From Rhizoclosmatium globosum (lineage: Eukaryota > Chytridiomycota > Chytridiomycetes > Chytridiales > Chytriomycetaceae): 64,000 bases of DNA. A program made the translations under genes and the position numbers. The stretch lies in contig MCGO01000072.1 of NCBI GenBank assembly GCA_002104985.1, positions 1 through 64,000 on the forward strand. The letters are read 5' to 3'. The notes under the pieces are model-generated. The model did not search any database and had not been told where the DNA came from. It saw only the letters and a program-made list of their open reading frames with translations. Of this stretch, positions 44,606 to 55,996 are shown piece by piece (the first letter of the stretch is position 1; every line of letters starts with the position of its first letter).

Positions 44606-46248
44606 TCAGAACTTAAACTTCCCTTGAAACAGAAACCCCAAATTCTTCTTTCCCAACGCAACCTTCTCCACAACGTCAACAGAATCAACTTGTCTCGGCT
44701 CCAACGACAATGACAACGCGTAGGCTTGCTGGAAACACAAAACCTCGAAATCAACTTTGATACAACACAAGAATCTTACACAAACCTCAGTAGTCAAAGC
44801 CGTACTCTCCAAAATCATTCCCAATACTCCATGATCTCTTTGGATCTGATACGGTCGGTCTTGGTACCACTGGATCGTGAGCACAATATCTGCAATCATG
44901 ACGGCTTTGCAGAGGTTTACTTCTCCCGTTGGTGGAAGTACGTCTTTGTTTCCTTCTTCGATGTAGATCAGGTCGGTGGATTACACCTGAAAATGGGGGT
45001 GTTAGAATTACACCGCGGATCAAAAGGAGGTACGGTACAGATGCATGGACACGGCGCGTCGGTTAATGCCTTTCTGTATCGGGAAAAGAGCTTCTCTTGA
45101 CTCATGAGTTGTTCGAGGTCTCGAATCGCGTCAAACAGAGTTGGGTTTGGGTCACGGCCGTCAGAGTATAGGTGTTGTTGCTGGAGAAGTGCTTGGGTTT
45201 GTTTTAAGCGGTCAATTGGTGTGCTAGTGAGGCCGGATATGACGGACATGAGTGTGTTGAAGTTGTTGATGGACTTGAGTTCCTGAGTACGAGTGTCAGG
45301 AACGAAACTGAAAAAACTGCCGATGGGATACTCTCACCAACGCTATCTGGATAAACTTGTGAATCATTCTTGCGCGTGATTTGGGTTTCCGACCCATCAA
45401 GACGCGGGTAATCACCCTGTTCGTTGGTTTGTTATTTCAAATAAAAAGTTGATTCGTTACAACTCACCACGCAGATACGAAATTGAAATGTCCAACACTT
45501 GTGTCCACAGTCGACAACACATCTCGCCGCGATTCCATACCCACTTTGTCCCATTTACACGAACCGGCGTTGACAAATAGGTCATACAGCTTTCAGCGAG
45601 GTGTTAGAGCATGCGATGGGACCACGTAGCTTACATCAATTGCACAAAAGATGCGTGATTCAAGGTACGTCAGTTGAGCAGCAATGCTGGCGGAATCGAT
45701 TACCAAGACTGCGATTTCGGGCGGATGGTTTGGAATATCGTCGGTGCTGATATATTTTACAGAGTGAGTCAGCAAATGTAAAGCCAAGAGGAGAGCCACT
45801 CAAACTGATTTCCGAATCGACAAGAGTTGAATTGTATTCTTGACGATGTTTCAGTGGTGGTTCCGAGAGCCTTGGAAACAGTTTATCGCCGATTAAGTTT
45901 GTGTATGGGACAAGGGACGTTGCGTTGGTGGCATTTGAGTTGGTTGAACTTGTGAGAAAGACCAAGGTTGAGTGGAAGACTTTGAGCAGCGTTAAAGCGG
46001 GTTTGTTGAATCGGAAGTCACGGTAAAATGATGTTGATGTCCAAATGGAGACAAAGATTGCGATTCTGGGAAGGTACTTAGGGCTGCTAGGGTACTGCTA
46101 CTAGGGATGGGATTGAACACCTCAGCTGGATTGGATGCACTTGTTCCGGTGTCTCAAACTCATCAAACAGATCGAGAAGAATCCCGAGAAAGTCTGAGGC
46201 GGTTGCGTATTTGGGCCATACGGAAAGCAGCGCGGTGGAAAATATCAT
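44606..46248 (-). CDS. Ras guanine-nucleotide exchange factor (RasGEF/CDC25 domain)
   Basis: Would load GTP on to a Ras-family GTPase at membranes. The N-terminal part (46248-46121 and 46065 on) fits a REM motif: DFLGILLDLFDEFETPEQV then RIAIFVSIWTSTSFYRDFRF. The catalytic domain shows SASIAAQLTYLESRIFCAID, then LKSINNFNTLMSVISGL with TSTPIDRLKQT, YRKALTDAPCPCI, DLIYIEEGNKDVL and IQWYQDRPYQIQ, all landmarks of CDC25 domains. The last exons are 44786 and above, then 44728-44606. Two joints (around 45780-45830 and 44975-45045) do not splice cleanly in phase, so exon limits are approximate and an assembly indel is possible. The protein is short for a RasGEF; other domains may be missing. Confidence 0.75.
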
Positions 46249-46982
46249 TTATTTGACGAATTGTTGGGATTCCTTACCTCGCTCTGAATACATTCAATGC
46301 AATGGCCCGTCTTTTATTTGACTGCTTTCAAGCTGTGTGTCCAGACGAGAGCTCGGCTTAAGGAGAGAGATTATTCTGAGTATATGTATAAATTATGTTC
46401 CAGGAATAAATACTCATGAAGATTTGGCTCGCATACTCAGTTAAATCTATACGAGACGCATGTGTCAGAAAGTTGAGGGGAGGATCTTTTCAATTCAGAA
46501 GTCGTTGCTGACTATTTAAACTATACTGTGAAGTCCTCACTACTCATGAAGCTACGAGATGCTTTGACAAATTGGGCTTCGCTGGACCACTGTTTCGTCG
46601 TCCCCTTTGTTGGTCCTCACTCGTTTTGTGTCATTTTGGGGTTATTCGTCTCAATTTAAGCTTTTCCGCGAAATATGCCACATTATTAAGGTTGTGTATT
46701 TATTGTTCATTTTCGTAACGCGAAAGAGATTGAATTGGCGGCGCTGCAAAGATCACTTGGTGTTCTCATTCCAAATCACATTACAACAAATTTGGTTTCG
46801 CGTGACTTAAGACCGATTGATTTCACCAAACACGTAGGCGCCACCAAGAAAAGGTATATAACGCAGCAGGACACTCATTTCCCCTCTAATCACTATTTAT
46901 TAGTTTTTTGAAGGAGGCTGCAAATGAAACAATCTTATCGGTTTGAGAAGGAAAGCCAGAAACGCGATACACCAAAACCAAA
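46249..46982. other. Intergenic, RasGEF to F-box/LRR gene
   Basis: AT-rich, no convincing ORF, RNA or repeat. A short plus-strand frame at 46607-46810 is hydrophobic by chance composition and has no support. Confidence 0.4.
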
Positions 46983-48052
46983 ATGCTTGCTGTCACACCA
47001 CCGCTTTCTCCACTTCAACATAAGCTACCTATCGAAATCATCCAGCATATTTTCAGTTTGCTTCCACCATCGGAAGCACTGAAACAGTTGGTGCTGTGCA
47101 AGAGAATACGATGGTGCCTCCAAGACCAACACTTTGCCAAACTAAACTTACTCACTCACTTCCCACCTTCTGTATGCCTCAATAACCCGTCATTGCTATC
47201 AATACTGCGTACACTCTGGTTCTTGTTACCTTCTTCGTCTTATCAGTCAATGATAGCCAAAACATATCTACTTATCTCTCTTGGGTCTGATCAGCCAACC
47301 AAACTCGACTGGTCATTCCAATGTCTATATGGACGTATTCCTTCCTCTATATCACTTTTTCTGGGATTTCGAGCTTGTCGTTGTCTGAAAACAATTTGCA
47401 TGGTGCAGTTCCCATCCAACTCTTGTCTTTGGCACCTTCATTGGTGTCGTTGGATCTGAGCTACAACCGGCTGACATCCGGATGGGAATCAATCACGCAA
47501 CTCATACATCTCACGAACCTCAATATGTCGGGAAACTGGCTTGAAGGGCTGTTACCATCTGAATTAGGAAACTTGAGCGCGTTAGAGCACCTTCTGCTTG
47601 CCGAAATGGAGTTGACAGGAACGCTTCCCCGAGAGATTGGAAAACTAAAGAATCTCAAGACATTGGATTTGAAGAAGAATAGGATTTCGGGGAGTGTTCC
47701 GGTTGAATGGAGCGGAATGCGACAATTGAGGTACCTCTACCTACAATCAAACTTGTTGGAATTATGTCCCTTTGATGCAGTTGCAGAAGGATGCAAATAT
47801 CTTCGCGTTTTGGACGTGAGTGACAATCAATTGACAGGCCATGTTCCGTGGACAGCACTGTTACACAGTGGATCAATTTGGAGTTTATCCCTCGCGAGGA
47901 ATCAGCTTGAGTTAGGAGCATTGTCTGCAGAAAGTATTTTACGGAAGCCAAGTAGTTGTTTGAATTGGTTAGACATATCTGGAAATTCATTCACGCTCTC
48001 CAAGCAAGACAGAACTCGATTTGAAAAGGAGCTGGAAAACTTTATTTGTTGA
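46983..48052 (+). CDS. F-box and leucine-rich-repeat protein
   Basis: Probable substrate adaptor of an SCF ubiquitin ligase. Near the start, LPIEIIQHIFSLLPPSEAL is an F-box-like helix pair. The C-terminal half is a plant-type LRR array with the repeat LxxLxLxxNxLxGxxP, for example LSLSENNLHGAVP, LKTLDLKKNRISGSVP and LRVLDVSDNQLTGHVP. The frame changes inside the T5 run near 47352; adding one T joins LYGRIPSSIS to FSGISSLSLSENN without loss of repeat register. I treat it as one gene with an assembly indel; a real frameshift would make it a pseudogene. Confidence 0.72.
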
Positions 48053-48239
48053 AGATTGGTGCACGTATTGTAAATAATATGTTAATTGTTTAATTGAATA
48101 ACATTGCACCGTCTGATGCATTCGTTTCACAGCATACCAAGTAATTAATACTTAGTAATATTAATACTTCTGGGTAATTGTCGCTCTGGGATTGTTGGTG
48201 TGATTTGAAATCGGTTCTGCAATAAAAACACCAAACAAG

Positions 48240-50416
48240 ATGCGCACATTGCTCCTTGTTTTAGCCTGGACCGCCGCCGTCCTCGCAGCCTGTCCCTACG
48301 CCCGACGCGATACTTCTCCAGGCCAACCATTGTCTCTGAGTGTTTTGCATCCGAGAGCGAACCACCTGTCAACAACGCGACCACGGGGGCACCAACACGT
48401 TCTTGTTCCGAGCCCAAACACGCAACACGAACCCGAACCCGACCACGACTACACACACTTAAAAGCAGCAATCGCAGCGGCGCTCGTCCAATCCGAATCG
48501 TTCTGGCCATTTGACTTTGGCAACTTTGGCAACTACGGCGCACTGCTCATCCGCCTCGCCTGGCACTGCTCGGGCTCACACAGAAACGCCGATGGACGCG
48601 GGGGCTGCGACGGTGCACGAATCCGCTTTGTGCCAGAGAGGGCCTGGGACGACAACACGAACCTCGACAAGGCCCTGCGTGTCCTCGAAAAGATTAAGAC
48701 GGAATTCGACTGGGTTTCGTGGGGCGACTTGATTGTGCTGGCGGGGAATGTTGCGATTGAGGTGTGTGCATTGTTTTGGGTTGCGGGAATACGAATAGTA
48801 TCCCACTTCCTAAACAAACAAAAATAGACTATGGGTGGTCCTCAAGTGGGATTCTGTGCTGGTCGTATTGATGATGCTGATGGATCCGATTCTTTGTTGC
48901 TTGGTCCTACTGCTCTTCAAAAACACGTGCAGCCTTGTCTCTTGAATGGCAACTGTACCAACCCCTTCGGGCTACTACTATTGGTTTGATTTATGTCAAT
49001 CCAGAAGGTCCCCTCGGAGTGCCCGATCCAAAGTTGACTGGTGAGTGTCCAACGTGGAGTGTAGGCAGACACTAACCATTTAAACCCATAGTTGCTACGA
49101 TCCGTACCACATTTGGAAATATGGGTTTCTCTGATCGCGAAACTGTGGCTATTATTGGTGGTGGCCACGCATTTGGAAAGACGCACGGAGCCTGTCCTTC
49201 TGGTCCAGGTCCTTCTCCAATTGATGATCCAACAAACCCATGGCCGGGAACCTGCGGTACTGGTCCACGTAAAGGAAAAGCTGAAAACGCATTCACCTCT
49301 GGTTTTGAGCTCAAATGGACCACAACTCCAACAAAATGGTCTAATCAGTACTTCCAAAACCTTCTCAACTTTGAATGGGAGAAGTTTATTGGACCAGGTG
49401 GACACAATCAATGGCGCCCAACTGGAATTGATAATCCTGACATTGGAATGCTCACTGCAGACGTTGCCTTAGTCCATGATCCAATCTATAAAAAATACGT
49501 GCAAGAGTTTGCTACCGATTTGGATGCTCTCAACAAAGCTTTTGCGGCAGGATGGTACAAACTTGTAACGCGCGATATGGGACCCCGTGACCGTTGCACA
49601 AACTCTGATGCGCCACCTTCTCAGGAGTTCCAAAACCCTTTGCCAACCTCCCATTCCAATCCTGTGGACATTTCCCGGGTTTCTGCTGAAGTCAAAAAAG
49701 TCATCGCGGCAACTCCATCCCTTGCCAGCGCTTTAGTTCACCTCACCTACCAATGTGCTTCTACTTTCCGCCGAACAGACTACCGTGGTGGCTGCAACGG
49801 TGCCAGAATCCGATTCCCACCTGAATCCGAGTATCACGAAAACAAAGCAACAGGCGTCTCGGACACACTCCGCGCTCTCCTCCCCATCAAGCGATTCTTT
49901 GGAAACCGCCTATCCTGGTCCGACCTTATCGTAACAGCTGGATCCACAGCCCTCACCCTCTCAGGCGGCCCAAAAGTCACGCACAAATACGGTCGCAGCG
50001 ACGCCCCCAACGGCGAACAGAGTAAATCCTTCCCTCCACGCGACTACTACACCTCCATCGACTTCCGAATCATAGACGACGCAGATGTAATCGGCTTCAC
50101 CCCACGCGAATCCGTCGCCCTCGCCGCACGTCCCCGTGTAAAAGTCAACGTCGGACTTAACTCCCGCGTGAGCAACAAATTCTTCCAGGCGCTCTTGTCG
50201 CAGACGTGGGTGCAACCTGCTGGTTTTGAGCATGAGTACAGGAGCAAGGAGAACCCTGAGTGGGTCGTGTTGGACCGTGACGTTGCCATCCTGCGTAACC
50301 CAGACTGGAAAAAGATTGTGGAGGAGTTTGCTGAAGACGAAGATGCATTTTTGGAGGCGTTGGGAAGTGGGTGGACGTATTTGGTGGATGCTGATTTGTT
50401 TGATCAACGTGTTTAA
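48240..50416 (+). CDS. katG: Secreted catalase-peroxidase (KatG type)
   Basis: Heme enzyme that destroys hydrogen peroxide; the N-terminal signal (MRTLLLVLAWTAAVLA) marks it as exported, like fungal KatG2. Exons: 48240-48761, 48828-49040, 49092-50416, about 686 residues once one base is restored. The N-terminal domain has the distal Arg-Trp-His (LIRLAWHCSGSHR), SWGDLIVLAGNVA, the covalent-adduct tyrosine in LIYVNPEGPLG and the proximal histidine in GGGHAFGKTHGACP. A second, heme-less copy domain follows, as in all KatG proteins (LSWSDLIVTAGSTAL). A single G is missing near 48968 (GGG run) between NPFG and ATTIG. The first exon is much GC-richer than the third. Confidence 0.9.
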
Positions 50417-50489
50417 GAACATGGTTTAAGGAATATATATGATTATGTTTGCATGCGTTTAATGGATTTAATTTTAATGGAAATCGAAG

Positions 50490-51458
50490 CTACTCCTCAT
50501 ATCCCTCAATTCCAGGATTTTCATCCACATTCAAATTGAGTTTTCGTATTCGCTTAATCTCACGAGGAATTAGCCCAGTCGTGTGGCTGTCATATAAATT
50601 CAAAAAACGCAACTTTCTAAGCCGTCCCAACTCTCGCGGAATAGGTCCATTCATTAAGGTACCAGCCAAAAACAACATTTGCAAATTCTGCATGTTTCCC
50701 CACTCTCGTGGAATAGGGCCTGTGACAGCTGTACCACTCAAGTCCAGACGCTGCAGCTGAAGAAGCTGCGTTCCCCACTCTGGATGCAGCGGACCATTCA
50801 ATTGCTTATTGCTGTGAAGACTAAGGCGCTCAAGCTGTGTCAACATGCCAAGCTCGACAGGAATCGGGCCCGAGAGGGTATCACACTCTCCGATGTTCAA
50901 GCTCTTCAACTGAGTCAAGTTTGAGAGGGATGTTGGAATTGATCCCAACACGTGGCACTTTACAATGTCCAGCGTCTGCAAACAGCGAAACTGACCCAAT
51001 GCATCTGGAATTTCAGACGGATGTGTGAACCAACCGAAATATAATTCTGTCGTTAACTGTGCTTGCTTTAACGCAAAGACTTGCTGAAAGGCAGCAGAGG
51101 GAGCAAGAAAGAATGCTTTTCGAAAGTAGTATAGCTCATTCCTATCTGAGCTATCGTCTTCCTTCAAGAACGTATTTATCACAGAAGTGGCGTATCCGGC
51201 TGAGTAGATTAGTGCCTTGAAGTCTTTGGAGACATGCGCAACTTTAAACGCCTCGGATGGACGAAGCCATCCCAGGATCATTACGAGAACATCGAAAGGA
51301 AGACTCATCATTGGCTTCCTGTTCACGACGGCAGAAGCGGTACTTGGATCCGGTGTTTGGGGCATTGTGTATGTCACTGTGCACAAAGTTGCAATGAATC
51401 TACTGTGTTTCAATGAAATATGAATAGAACAATCGCAGGCAGCATAACTGTCTTCCAT
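50490..51458 (-). CDS. F-box and leucine-rich-repeat protein
   Basis: Intronless, 322 residues from 51458; the inner ATG at 51365 (MPQTPDP) is an equally good start because the F-box-like segment begins soon after (LPFDVLVMILGWLRPSEAF). The C-terminal half holds plant-type LRRs: LKSLNIGECDTLSGPIP, LQRLDLSGTAVTGPIP and LQMLFLAGTLMNGPIP. The layout is the same as that of the gene at 46983, so the two are paralogs flanking katG. The stop lies 73 bases from the katG stop (convergent). Confidence 0.78.
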   Translation of the reverse strand: MEDSYAACDCSIHISLKHSRFIATLCTVTYTMPQTPDPSTASAVVNRKPMMSLPFDVLVMILGWLRPSEAFKVAHVSKDFKALIYSAGYATSVINTFLKEDDSSDRNELYYFRKAFFLAPSAAFQQVFALKQAQLTTELYFGWFTHPSEIPDALGQFRCLQTLDIVKCHVLGSIPTSLSNLTQLKSLNIGECDTLSGPIPVELGMLTQLERLSLHSNKQLNGPLHPEWGTQLLQLQRLDLSGTAVTGPIPREWGNMQNLQMLFLAGTLMNGPIPRELGRLRKLRFLNLYDSHTTGLIPREIKRIRKLNLNVDENPGIEGYEE

Positions 51459-51801
51459 TCACCGCAGGATAGGCACATTGGACCGTCGATTAAAAAGACT
51501 TCCTCCTATACAGCTAAAATGTTAATTTAATAAGTGATTTCAAGGAATTACTGAATGTGACAAAAAAGATCTCAATTGTGAAGTATAGTAATAATTGGGG
51601 AAATAAGTAGAAGTTGAGAAAACACTGATGTTGATGGACAATTTGTTTGATCAACGAGTTCAGGCTTATGATTTAAGGTATATATACAACATACGCGGTT
51701 TTCGCGCATTAAATGTGTCTGTTTTAAGAGAAGAGCGTTTAAAGGGATGTCTAGCTTAGTAAAACGCTGGGAAATCATTATAATCACTTTCACGTGTCGT
51801 G
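51459..51801. other. Intergenic with katG 3' relic
   Basis: Holds the 5' flank of the F-box/LRR gene, then a fragment at about 51625-51720 that copies the katG 3' end, then the tRNA-Gln gene. Nothing else is supported. Confidence 0.5.
51625..51720 (+). pseudogene. Relic of the katG 3' end
   Basis: GATGTTGATGGACAATTTGT and the following TTGATCAACGAGTTCAGG match the last codons of katG (LVDADLFDQRV, 50385-50416). The match continues past the stop: TTTAAGG-ATATAT and GCG-TTAATG-like words correspond to 50427-50466. It is a DNA-level copy of the gene end and 3' flank. Confidence 0.7.
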
Positions 51802-51873
51802 TGTTGTATAGTGTAGTGGTGATCACCCTGGTTTTTGATACCAGTAACTCCGGTTCGAATCCGGATACGACCT
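51802..51873 (+). tRNA. tRNA-Gln (anticodon TTG)
   Basis: A cloverleaf of 72 bases without intron. The D-arm region TATAGTGTAGTGGTGATCAC is near-identical to fungal tRNA-Gln. The anticodon stem CTGGT/ACCAG encloses TTTTGAT, giving anticodon TTG. The T-arm is CCGGTTCGAATCCGG. The acceptor stem pairs well except for the first pair, T1 with C72, where G-C is usual. The gene may still work, or the mismatch may be a variant or an assembly error. Confidence 0.9.
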
Positions 51874-52147
51874 GACCTCTGTTGTTTTGGGAAGTTGTAG
51901 TGCAGGTGTGGATGTTGGAAAGGCTGGAAAACTCCGGTTATGGCTTCTGTCCCACTGACTTACTTTATGGAAGCATTGATATTTACTACTAAAGGACAAA
52001 TAGAACGCGTGGGAAAGTTGGGAACTGTGAGTGTGCAAAAAGTTGATTGTCCACAAATATGTCAGCGCAAGTGAATACATTGAGCCATCAATAGCCTAGC
52101 AAATCTTCATTCTGTGAATTTTTTGTTGCTTTCCATTATTTCCTAGA

Positions 52148-52315
52148 AACTGGGAAGATGTTATCATTCCTGACTATCCAAATCCGGCTGTTAAATTCAT
52201 CTTTGACGAAATCACAATGCTCAGAGACTCTACCGTTGACGCCGCCTACTGTAAATTATTTGAAGCCGTGAAGTGGACACTCATTAATATGTTTGAGGGC
52301 ATGGTGATTGAGTAG
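52148..52315 (+). other. Orphan terminal-exon-like ORF
   Basis: After a TTTCCTAG acceptor, an open frame of 55 codons ends at TAG. It reads NWEDVIIPDYPNPAVKFIFD at the start and LFEAVKWTLINMFEGMVIE at the end and looks like true coding sequence. No upstream exon with a matching donor is found between the tRNA and this point, and I do not recognise the family. It may be a remnant of a lost gene. The rest of 51874-52707 shows nothing. Confidence 0.35.
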
Positions 52316-52707
52316 GGATGGTCTGCATCAGACTTCTGATCCATCCCTGTTATTCCCACAACCAGCGTCGTAAAGGGTCGGTTCTGTATATATTAAGTCC
52401 ATGGCAAACAATCCTCGCGGGGGATGAGCGGAGATCACGATAGATAATATCGTTTTTATCAACAATTCAACATATCTCATTTTCGCGTTGTTATAGCTCA
52501 ACTACACCCATGAAATAGTACTTTATCCTTGCAATTCTTTGTGGTGCTTGCATACATGTCCGCAGTTGTTCGCCATTGTGGCTGACTCGATTTCGGAGAT
52601 GGATCAGCCCCATTTTTGGTAAACGGCACACAGTCCCATGCATAAATTTCATCACAGCAGGCCTTTCAATTAATTGAGAAAACTACGAGTAATAGTGGGA
52701 GTGTCTC

Positions 52708-55700
52708 ATGTTCGTCGTATCCCTACTCTCGCTACTTCCATTCGTGACAGCCATCCAAGGCACCGAGTTTGACATTTGCGTGGCGTCGCGGTCCTCAGGG
52801 CTCAATGACATTAGCGGAGTCCCACGCAGATTTGGAACAGACTGGACCAAGGACAATTGGACGGTGCAACTTGCTCAAGACTCGCATTCACAAGCAACGA
52901 AAGCGAAGGAATCGGACATTGTAGTCCGCACTACAAACTACATCTCCGAGGAAGGACCCGTGAACCTCACGTACTCTTGTCTGCAGAATGTGCCCGGTGG
53001 CTCGTTTGCAAAGCTCACTAAAGTGATGCAGATCCCTAAAGAGCAGGTATATTCTGTTGACGACGGAGTTATGGCATTTGACTACTTTGTGCATAACCCG
53101 TTCTTCATGGCTGACGGAGCTATTGTTGAAGACGATGCCTTTTTGGATAACTTGGTTGATACTACAAGTGTCGCATTTGGCAAGGAGTTTGCAAACTTGA
53201 CGTTTATTGATTCGAAGGGTGGTGTCATTGCATCACTCTTTGATGACAACTTTGGTGAAAACTACAGCACTGTAAAAGGAATCAGCTCCAGATACATTTA
53301 CATTCCGATGGGAACAAGATCTATCAAGGCTGAAATCTATGGCTCCGTTAGTTCCCCACAAGACACTCTTCCGTCAAGTTTTTGTATGGGGAGATACTCA
53401 TTTTACACATGTAAGTTCAAACTTGCATTCAGCAAATTCTCATCAATTGAACAGATCAATTTGACATCAAGTTTCGCGACCGGGCTCAAAAGCTTGTCAA
53501 TGTTACCTTCATCATTAGTTTGGTATTTATTCTCATGGTTCCTTTGGCCATGCTGCTTGAAGGTCGACGCAACGGGAAACGTACACTGTGAGTCTTTTAT
53601 ATTTTAGGTTATTCATATACCTTAATCAATCACTAAAATCACTTAGTAAAATGATTGACCTTGTCCATACTCAAGGATCAAGATTAATCCGCGGAATGTT
53701 TTTCGCCCTTTGTGTTTCGTTCCTCTACGCGACATATCAATGGCTAACAGCCAAGAAAGGATCGCCAAACACAGTGTTACCAGTTTTCAGTGGAATCGAT
53801 TCGGCAAAGCTTGTAACTTCGCACGCCATGAAAGCTGTCAAGACACCTATCTTCATGCTCTGTTTCCTGATCATCGGTATGATGTTCTGGCCAATCGCTA
53901 TTTGCTACGGACATGTGAACGAGGGCTCAAGAACTGCTGCTGTCCTTGGTTTATTGGCTGTTGTAAACGTTGCTGTCTTACGTGCATCGTTGCAATACTT
54001 GCAGATGAATCCTTTGGACAGTGTCACAACAGTTGTCTTTTACCACTGTAAGTATCCATTTTAGAGAAAACCCATAGTAACACGTCTTCACAGTGGTCGA
54101 GTTTTTCGCATTCATTTCATTCATCGTCTACTTTGCTCTCAGTATCGCTCTACCAGGTCGGTTTGAGACCTACATTCGCAAAACATATTTCCACAGTGCT
54201 CTGCACGTCACAGCCCTCCTTCGCAAGGTTGATGAGTTAGAATCCGACGAGCCCGAGGAAAAATCTCAAGGAATACTTGCTAAAATCAAGTCAAAGTTTA
54301 CTCGCGTTGAAGTCCGTCCAATTTGGATAAGCGGACGCGAAAAGAAATCCCAAACCACAACACCATTCATCAAAAGCGCTCTTGCACATGCACCAGTCCG
54401 TCTCATTTCTCTTTACGTCATGATCACGCTCTTCACATACACAGACATGGTCATTTTCGTATCCAAAATCTTCAACGGATCTCCAAGAATTGCTTGTGTT
54501 CTCGGAACATCTTCGACAATCATCATTCGTGCATTTGATACTGTATTCCAAGTCCTTGAAGAGATTGGTCAAACTCAATTGTTTGGCGAAAGTGTGCGTG
54601 AGGCTTTGACGGATTTGGTTGGCATGGGGAATATGACTGATTTACTTCAACGTATGATTCGTGGAAGTTGCATTTCTGCGTGTATTCTTACTTTCATTAT
54701 CCTCGTGTTCAACATTGTGGATTTGGCTGTGACTTATAAGAGAGATTCAGAGAGACTCCGAAAGGGCGATTACGGCTTTTTGCTGGAAGGTGAAATGAGA
54801 ACTGTAAGTTCTGCATTTGCAAGTCAGTTTATGGGGATTCAGATTGGGTTCGCATTTGTTGGAACTATTTGTAAGGAGTTCAAGTTTGTCATTTCTATCA
54901 CTAATTTTTACTTCACAGGGACTTTGTTCTGTTGCATGATGATATGCTTCCTTCTTGCCTGCTTTTTCACGGTGGAAAAGCTCCGTCGCTTCTTGTGGGA
55001 CTGGCTGTTGCAAAACGGATTCATTGTTATCGCCATTCTCGTATCATATGTTCTTGGAAAGATCCAGCAATTTGTAGTCAATCGTTTCTTTGTAGCTCAT
55101 TACGAAGTCCAGGTTCCCGAAACGGACAAGGAGGTTATCGTCAGCACCAAATTTTGGCTGAAGAACGTTAACAAGTACAATCAAATGGATTGTAAGTTCA
55201 TCTACTCCATTGTTCCCTCTCAGTAAGCATATCTAACGTTTAATGTTTAATCAAGACCTATTCTTGTTCCCCAACCTCATCAACGGGTTGACGACATTCT
55301 TGGGATCAATTATGACAACTTTCGTGGCTTCCTTTATTTTCTCGTACCGTCTTGATAAGCGAGGATTAATGCCTTTGTTTTCAAAATATTCTCTTTACCT
55401 CTCATGGATCTTGCAAGAACACCATCATCACAGTAAGTAGTCGTATAAAACAATGTCACTATTGACTTTCTTTAGATCCAACTCTCCAAGTTGCTGTAAA
55501 ACTCTTCCGTGACTCCATTCTTCCTGAAAACCTCTCGTCTATTCATGTATTCACTAACCGACCTCACGAAAAACGTGAACTTTCAACTACTTCATTCAGT
55601 TACTCCATCAACTCGGTTCACAATGGAGTAACGCCATCGAGAATGGTCCTTGATAAGGCTTCCTCAAAACGTGCACGCTCAAAATGGTTCCTTGCTTACA

Positions 55701-55912
55701 CACTCATCAAGAATCCGTCGTTGAAAGCGTACAGAAAGCAAAGAGTTCAAGAAACTCTATTGGCAGAATGGGTCGCTTCAAACGAATCCACTCGCATTCG
55801 TAAACAGGTGCTTGAAATGTTTGAAGCCAGGGAAGCGGTTGAAGTCAGAGCCGTGATGAACGAGATGAGGGACAGAGAGAATAGGTTGTGGAGATTCGAA
55901 AGAGGCGTTTAA
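52708..55912 (+). CDS. STRA6-like multi-pass membrane protein
   Basis: Large membrane protein related to STRA6, the animal retinol-binding-protein receptor. Exons: 52708-53410, 53455-53587, 53647-54047, 54094-55191, 55256-55432, 55476-55912, 982 residues. A signal peptide (MFVVSLLSLLPFVTAIQG) precedes an extracellular domain of about 230 residues, followed by around nine hydrophobic helices (VTFIISLVFILMVPLAMLL, IFMLCFLIIGMMFWPIAI and others). The most family-like part is FPNLINGLTTFLG with FSYRLDKRGLMPLFSKY and ILQEHHHH, matching the conserved end of the STRA6 membrane domain. The C-tail is basic and helical. The ligand in this organism is unknown; the long extracellular domain is not typical of animal STRA6. 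Confidence 0.75.
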
Positions 55913-55996
55913 TCAGTTCAGAAAACTTTTTCCCTCATCAAATATCAAAAAGAGACCTTATAAATAGATATATTCTTTATCTTTTCATTCATCTCT

